In this document: positions 57,701 through 64,000 of the stretch, piece after piece
Layout of the letters: each line of letters opens with the position of its first letter
Numbering within the stretch: the first letter of the stretch is position 1
Assembly: GCA_947579665.1 (NCBI GenBank)
Contig: CANPUZ010000031.1
Span: 1,178,001-1,242,000 of the forward strand
Direction: 5' to 3'
Length of the DNA: 64,000 bases
Source: Sympetrum striolatum
Taxonomy: Eukaryota > Arthropoda > Insecta > Odonata > Libellulidae
Notes under the pieces: generated by a model
The model's input: the letters and a program-made list of their open reading frames with translations, nothing else
Told to the model about the DNA's origin: nothing
The model's database searches: none
Translations under genes and position numbers: made by a program

Positions 57701-60242
57701 TACCTACCAACAGAATTAATGGGGATCGATTTTGAGCAATTTTAAATTTGCGATTTTTCAAATTTTCAAACGCTTATATCTCGCTTATTTGCAATGATAG
57801 CGCAAAACGAATGCTTATTTAGTATCAACAATAATTATACCTACCACCAGAATTAATGGGGATCGATTTTGAGCAATTTTAAATTTGCGATTTTTCAAAT
57901 TTTCAAACGCTTATATCTCGCTTATTTGCAATGATAGCGCAAAACGAATGCCTATTTAGTATCAACAATAATTATACCTACCACCAGAATTAATAGGGAT
58001 CGATTTTGAGCAATTTTAAATTTGCGATTTTTCAAATTTTCAAACAGTTATATCTCGCTTATTTGCAATGATAGCGCAAAACGAATGCTTATTTAGTATA
58101 AACAATAATTATACCTACCACCAGAATTAATAGGGATCGATTTTGAGCAATTTAAAATTTGCGATTTTTCAAATTTTCAAACGCTTATATCTCGCTTATT
58201 TGCAATGAAAGCGCAAAACGAATGCTTATTTAGTATCAACAATAATTATACCTACCACCAGAATTAATGGCGATCGATTTTGAGCAATTTTAATTTGCGA
58301 TTTTTCAAATTTTCAAACGCTTATATCTCGCTTATTTGCAATGATAGCGCAAAACGAATGCTTATTTAGTATCAACAATAATTATACCTACCACCAGAAT
58401 TAATGGCGATCGATTTTGAGCAATTTTAAATTTGCAATGATAGCGCAAAACGAATGCTTATTTAGTATCAACAATAATTATACCTACCACCAGAATTAAT
58501 AGGGTTCGATTTTGAGCAATTTTAAATTTGCGATTTTTCAAATTTTCAAACGCTTATATCTCGCTTATTTGCAATGATAGCGCAAAACGAATGCTTATTT
58601 AGTATCAACAATAATTATACCTACCACCAGAATTAATAGGGATCGATTTTGAGCAATTTTAAATTTGCGATTTTTCAAATTTTCAAACGCTAATATCTCG
58701 CTTATTTGCAATGATAGCGCAAAACGAATGCTTAATTAGTATCAACAATAATTATACCTACCACCAGAATTAATATGGATCGATTTTGAGCAATTTTAAA
58801 TTTGCGATTTTTCAAATTTTCAAACGCTTATATCTCGCTTATTTGCAATGATAGCGCAAAACGAATGCTTATTTAGTATCAACAATAATTATACCTACCA
58901 CCAAATTTAATGGGGATCGATTTTGAGCAATTTTAAATTTGCGATTTTTCAAATTTTCAAACGCATATATATCTCGCTTATTTGCAATGATAGCGCAAAA
59001 CGAATGCTCATTTAGTATCAACAATAATTATACCTACCACCAGAATTAATGGGGATCGATTTTGAGCAATTTTAAATTTGCGATTTTTCAAATTTTCAAA
59101 CGCTTATATCTCCCTGATTTGCAATGATAGCGCAAAACGAATGCTTATTTAGTATCAACAATAATTATACCTACCACCAGAATTAATAGGGATCGATTTT
59201 AAGCAATTTTAAATTTGCGATTTTTCAAATTTTCAAACGCTTATATCTCGCTTATTTGCAATGATAGTGCGAAACGAATGCTTATTTAGTATCAACAATA
59301 ATTATACCTACCACCAGAATTAATGGGGATAGATTTTGAGCAATTTTAAATTTGCGATTTTTCAAATTTTCAAACGCTTATATCTCGCTTATTTACAATG
59401 ATAGCGCAAAACGAATGCTTATTTAGTATCAACAATAATTATACCTACTTCCAGAATTAATGGGGATCGATTTTGAGCAATTTTAAATTTGCGATTTTTA
59501 TAATTTTCAAACGCTTATATCTCGCTTATTTGCAATGATAGCGCAAAACGAATGCTTATTTAGTATCAACAATAATTATACCTACCACCAGAATTAATAG
59601 GGATCGATTTTGAGCAATTTAAAATTTGCGATTTTTCAAATTTTCAAACGCTTATATCTCGCTTATTTGCAATGATAGCGCAAAACGAATGCTTATTTAG
59701 TATCAACAATAATTATACCTACCACCAGAATTAATGGCGATCGATTTTGAGCAATTTTAAATTTGCAATGATAGCGCAAAACGAATGCTTATTTAGTATC
59801 AACAATAATTATACCTACCACCAGAATTAATAGGGATCGATTTTGTGCAATTTTAAATTTGCGATTTTTCAAATTTTCAAACGCTTATATCTCGCTTATT
59901 TGCAATGATAGCGCAAAACGAATGCCTATTTAGTATTAACAATAATTTTACCTACCACCAGAATTAATGGGGATCGATTTTGAACAATTTTAAATTTGCG
60001 ATTTTTCAAATTTTCAAACGCTTATATCTCATTTATTTGCAATGATAGCGCAAAACGAATGCTTATTTAGTATCAACAATAATTATACCTACCACCAGAA
60101 TTAATGGGGATCGATTTTGAGCAATTTTAAATTTGCGATTTTTCAAATTTTCAAACAGTTATATCTCGCTTATTTGCAATGATAGCGCAAAACGAATGCT
60201 TATTTAGTATTAACAATAATTATACCTACCACCAGATTTAAT

Positions 60243-63200
60243 GGGGATCGATTTTGAGCAATTTTAAATTTGCGATTTTTCAAATTTTCAAACGCTTATA
60301 TCTCGCTTATTTGCAATGATAGCGCAAAACGAATGCTTATTTAGTATCAACAATAATTATACCTACCACCAGAATTAATGGGGATCGATTTTGAGCAATT
60401 TTAAATTTGCAATTTTTCAAATTTTCAAACGCTTATATCTCGCTTATTTGCAATGATAGCGCAAAACGAATGCTTATTTAGTATCAACAATAATTATACC
60501 TACCACCAGAATTGATGTGGATCGATTTTGAGCAATTTTAAATTTGCGATTTTTCAAATTTTCAAACGCTTATATCTCGCTTATTTGCAATGATAGCGCA
60601 AAACGAATGCTTATTAAGTATCAACAATAATTATACCTACCACCAGAATTAATGGGGATCGATTTTGAGCAATTTTAAATTTGCGATTTTTCAAATTTTC
60701 AAACGCTTATATCTCGCTTATTTGCAATGATAGCGTAAAACGAATGCTTATTTAGTATCAACAATAATTATACCTACCACCAGAATTAATGGGGATCGAT
60801 TTTGAGCAATTTTAAATTAGCGATTTTTCAAATTTTCAAACGCTTATATCTCGCTTATTTGCAATGATAGCGCAAAACGAATTCTTATTTAGTATCAACA
60901 ATAATTATACCTACCACCAGAATTAATGGGGATCGATTTTGAGCAATTTTAAATTTGCGATTTTTCAAACGCTTATATCTCGCTTATTTGCAATGATAGC
61001 GCAAAACGAATGCTTATTTAGTATCAACAATAATTATACCTACCACCAGAATTAATGGGGATCGATTTTGAGCAATTTTAAATTTGCGATTTTTCAAATT
61101 TTCAAACGCTTATATCTCGCTTATTTGCAATGATAGCGCAAAACGAATGCTTATTTAGTATCAACAATAATTATACCTACCACCAGAATTAATGGGGATC
61201 GATTTTGAGCAATTTTAAATTTGCGATTTTTCAAATTTTCAAACGCTTATATCTCGCTTATTGGCAATGATAGCGCAAAACGAATGCTTATTTAGTATCA
61301 ACAATAATTATACCTACCACCAGAATTAATACGGATCGATTTTGAGTAATTTTAAATTTGCGATTTTTCAAATTTTCAAACGCTTATATCTCGCTTATTT
61401 GCAATGATAGCGCAAAACGAATGCTTATTTAGTATCAACAATAATTATACCTACCACCAGAATTAATGGGGATCGATTTTGAGCAATTTCAAATTTGCGA
61501 TTTTTCAAATTTTCAAACGCTTATATCTCGCTTATTTGCAATGATAGCGCAAAACGAATGCTTATTTAGTATCAACAATAATTATACCTACCACCAGAAT
61601 TAATGGGGATCGATTTTGAGCAATTTTAAATTTGCGATTTTTCAAATTTTCAAACGCTTATATCTCGCTTATTTGCAATGATAGCGCAAAACAAATGCTT
61701 ATTTAGTATCAACAATAATTATACCTACCACCAGAATTAATAAGGATCGATTTTGAGCAATTTTAAATTTGCGATTTTTCAAATTTTCAAACGCTTATAT
61801 CTCGCTTATTTGCAATGATAGCGCAAAACGAATGCTTATTTAGTATCAACAATAATTATACCTACCACCAGAATTAATAAGGATCGATTTTGAGCAATTT
61901 TAAATTTGCGATTTTTCAAAATTTCAAACGCTTATATCTCGCTTATTTGCAATGATAGCGCAAAACAAATGCTTATTTAGTATCAACAATAATTATACCT
62001 ACCACCAGAATTAATGGGGATCGATTTTGAGCAATTTTAAATTTGCGATTTTTCAAATTTTCAATCGCTTATATCTCGCTTATTTGCAATGATAGCGCAA
62101 AACGAATGCTTATTTAGTATCAACAATAATTATACCTACCACCAGAATTAATGGGGATCGATTTTGAGCAATTTTAAATTTGCGATTTTTCAAATTTTCA
62201 AACGCTTATATCTCGCTTATTTGCAATGATAGCGCAAAACGAATGCTTATTTAGTATCAACAATAATTATACCTACCACCAGAATTAATGGGGATCGATT
62301 TTGAGCAATTTTAAATTTGCGATTTTTCAAATTTTCAAACGCTTATATCTCGCTTATTTGCAATGATAGCGCAAAACGAATGCTTATTTAGTATCAACAA
62401 TAATTATACCTACCAACAGAATTAATAAAGATCGATTTTGAGCAATTTTAAATTTGCGATTTTTCAAATTTTCAAACGCTTATATCTCGCTTGTTTGCAA
62501 TGATAGCGCAAAACGAATGCTTAGTTAGTATCAACAATAATTATACCTACCACCAGAATTAATGGGGATCGATTTTGAGCAATTTTAAATTTGCGATTTT
62601 TCAAATTTTCAAACGCTTATATCTCGCTTATTTGCAATGATAGCGCAAAACGAATGCTTATTTAGTATCAACAATAATTATACCTACCACCAGAATTAAT
62701 GGGGATCGATTTTGAGCAATTTTTAATTTGCGATTTTTCAAATTTTCAAACGCTTAAATCTCGCTTATTTGCAATGAAAGCGCAAAACGAATGCTTATTT
62801 AGTATCAACAATAATTATACCTACCAACAGAATTAATAAAGATCGATTTTGAGCAATTTTAAATTTGCGAATTTTCAAATTTTCAAACGCTTATATCTCG
62901 CTTATTTGCAATGATAGCGCAAAACGAATGCTTATTTAGTATCAACAATAATTATACCTACCACCAGAATTAATAGGGATCGATTTTGAGCAATTTTAAA
63001 TTTGCGATTTTTCAGATTTTCAAACGCTTATATCTCGCTTGTTTGCAATGATAGCGCAAAACGAATGCTTATTTAGTATCAACAATAATTATACCTACCA
63101 CCAGAATTAATAGGGATCGATTTTGAGCAATTTTAAATTTGCGATTTTTCAAATTTTCAAACGCTTATATCTCGCTTGTTTGCAATGATAGCGCAAAACG

Positions 63201-64000
63201 AATGCTTATTTAGTATCAACAATAATTATACCTACCACCAGAATTAATATGGATCGATTTTGAGCAATTTTAAATTTGCGATTTTTCAAATTTTCAAACG
63301 CTTATATCTCGCTTATTTGCAATGATAGCGCAAAACGAATGCTTATTTAGTATCAACAATAATAATACCTACCACCAGAATTAATGGGGATCAATTTTGA
63401 GCAATTTTAATTTGCGATTTTTCAAATTTTCAAACGCTTATATCACGCTTATTTGCAATGATAGCGCAAAACGAATGCTTATTTAGTATCAACAATAATT
63501 ATACCTACCACCAGAATTAATGGGGATAGATTTTGAGCAATTTTAAATTTGCGATTTTTCAAATTTTCAAACGCTTATAACTCGCTTATTTGCAATGATA
63601 GCGCAAAACGAATGCTTATTTAGTATCAACAATAATTATACCTACCACCAGAATTAATGGCGATCGATTTTGAGCAATTTTAAATTTGCAATGATAGCGC
63701 AAAACGAATGCTTATTTAGTATCAACAATAATTATACCTACCACCAGAATCAATGGGGATCGATTTTGAGCAATTTTATATTTGCGATTTTTCAAATTTT
63801 CAAACGCTTATATCTCGATTATTTGCAATGATAGCGCAAAACGAATGCTTATTTAGTATCAACATTAATTATACCTACCACCAGAATTAATGGGGATCGA
63901 TTTTGAGCAATTTTAAATTTGCGATTTTTCACATTTTTAAACGCTTATATCTCGCTTATTTGCAATGATAGCGCAAAACGAATGCTTATTTAGTATCAAC
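60243..64000. repeat. Higher-order satellite block, second copy (cut by the window end)
   Basis: Same variant order as 52470-56227 at an offset of 7,773 bp. Before about 60240 the match is lost (TTAGTATTAACAA and CCAGATTTAATG at 60205-60240 have no partner). At the inner block it agrees with the first of the two 1,465-bp copies (GCTTAAATC, AATAATAATACC), so it derives from that one. Confidence 0.9.

Larger units (their letters stand above)
48322..64000. repeat. Satellite array, 137-bp monomer, about 114 copies, continuing past the window
   Basis: Head-to-tail monomers beginning GCTTATTTAGTATCAACAAT and including TACCTACCACCAGAATTAAT, GGGGATCGATTTTGAGCAAT, TTTGCGATTTTTCAAATTTT, CGCTTATATCTCGCTTATTT and GCAATGATAGCGCAAAACGA. 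Starts of successive units are 137 bp apart; GC is about 31%. Most monomers differ from the consensus at only 0-4 positions, commonly in the GGGG/AGGG/ATGG/AAGG/GCGA block. Shortened monomers occur, e.g. near 49630 and 53190, and a strongly shortened form joining AATTTGCAATGATAGCG at 55903, 57370, 58430, 59765 and 63690. There is no coding frame. Homogeneity indicates ongoing unequal exchange or gene conversion. Confidence 0.98.

Noticed and set aside
48322..64000. A CRISPR-like array
   Set aside because: The 137-bp monomers are contiguous with no variable spacers, and the context is eukaryotic. It is a satellite.

Overview
This window is AT-rich, gene-poor nuclear DNA from an animal, most likely an arthropod and probably an insect. 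The evidence is spliced exons with GT-AG borders, a 14-kb intron, a farnesol-dehydrogenase-like short-chain dehydrogenase (SDR), and many eukaryotic transposon families (Tigger/pogo, piggyBac, hAT, P-like, an RTE-type LINE, tRNA-derived SINEs). There is no prokaryotic gene organisation; most open frames are short and accidental.

Layout. 0-15 kb: the last two visible exons of an SDR gene (698-842 and 14961-14993, plus strand). The intron between them carries a terminal-inverted-repeat (TIR) element with a piggyBac-type MITE nested in it, a hAT MITE, the 5' part of a Tigger element, a fold-back element, a decayed piggyBac transposase and a SINE. 15-24 kb: a Tigger-derived non-autonomous element with intact ends and TA target duplications, a hAT transposase pseudogene, and another SINE. 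24.5-28.9 kb: four copies (+, -, -, +) of an unusual repeat of about 1.1 kb. It is built from diverged units of about 150-175 bp, each centred on a tRNA T-arm/B-box-like GGTTCGANNCC motif. Further copies lie at 1-190 and 47.4-48.3 kb.

28.9-42.9 kb: a possible terminal exon near 30.2 kb, then a transposon nest. A nearly complete Tigger element (31930-35387) sits inside the transposase of an older Tigger, and itself holds a third element with 317-bp tandem repeats. Next come a candidate CRE/YY1-like promoter with a THAP-domain gene or pseudogene (36.1-37.9 kb, plus), P-element-like transposase remnants (38.3-39.1 kb, minus), and two more Tigger relics on the minus strand. 42.9-45.9 kb: an RTE-like LINE (endonuclease plus reverse transcriptase, minus) with a few frameshifts. 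46.4-46.9 kb: a TATA/initiator promoter-like region with a heat-shock-element-like motif upstream.

48.3 kb to the end: a continuous satellite of 137-bp monomers (about 114 copies), starting abruptly inside the last multi-T-arm repeat and running off the window. It has higher-order structure: a block repeated at an offset of exactly 7,773 bp and an inner block repeated at 1,465 bp. The window looks like a transition from TE-rich gene neighbourhood into satellite heterochromatin. The most novel-looking features are the multi-T-arm repeat family and the hierarchical 137-bp satellite that begins inside one copy of it.
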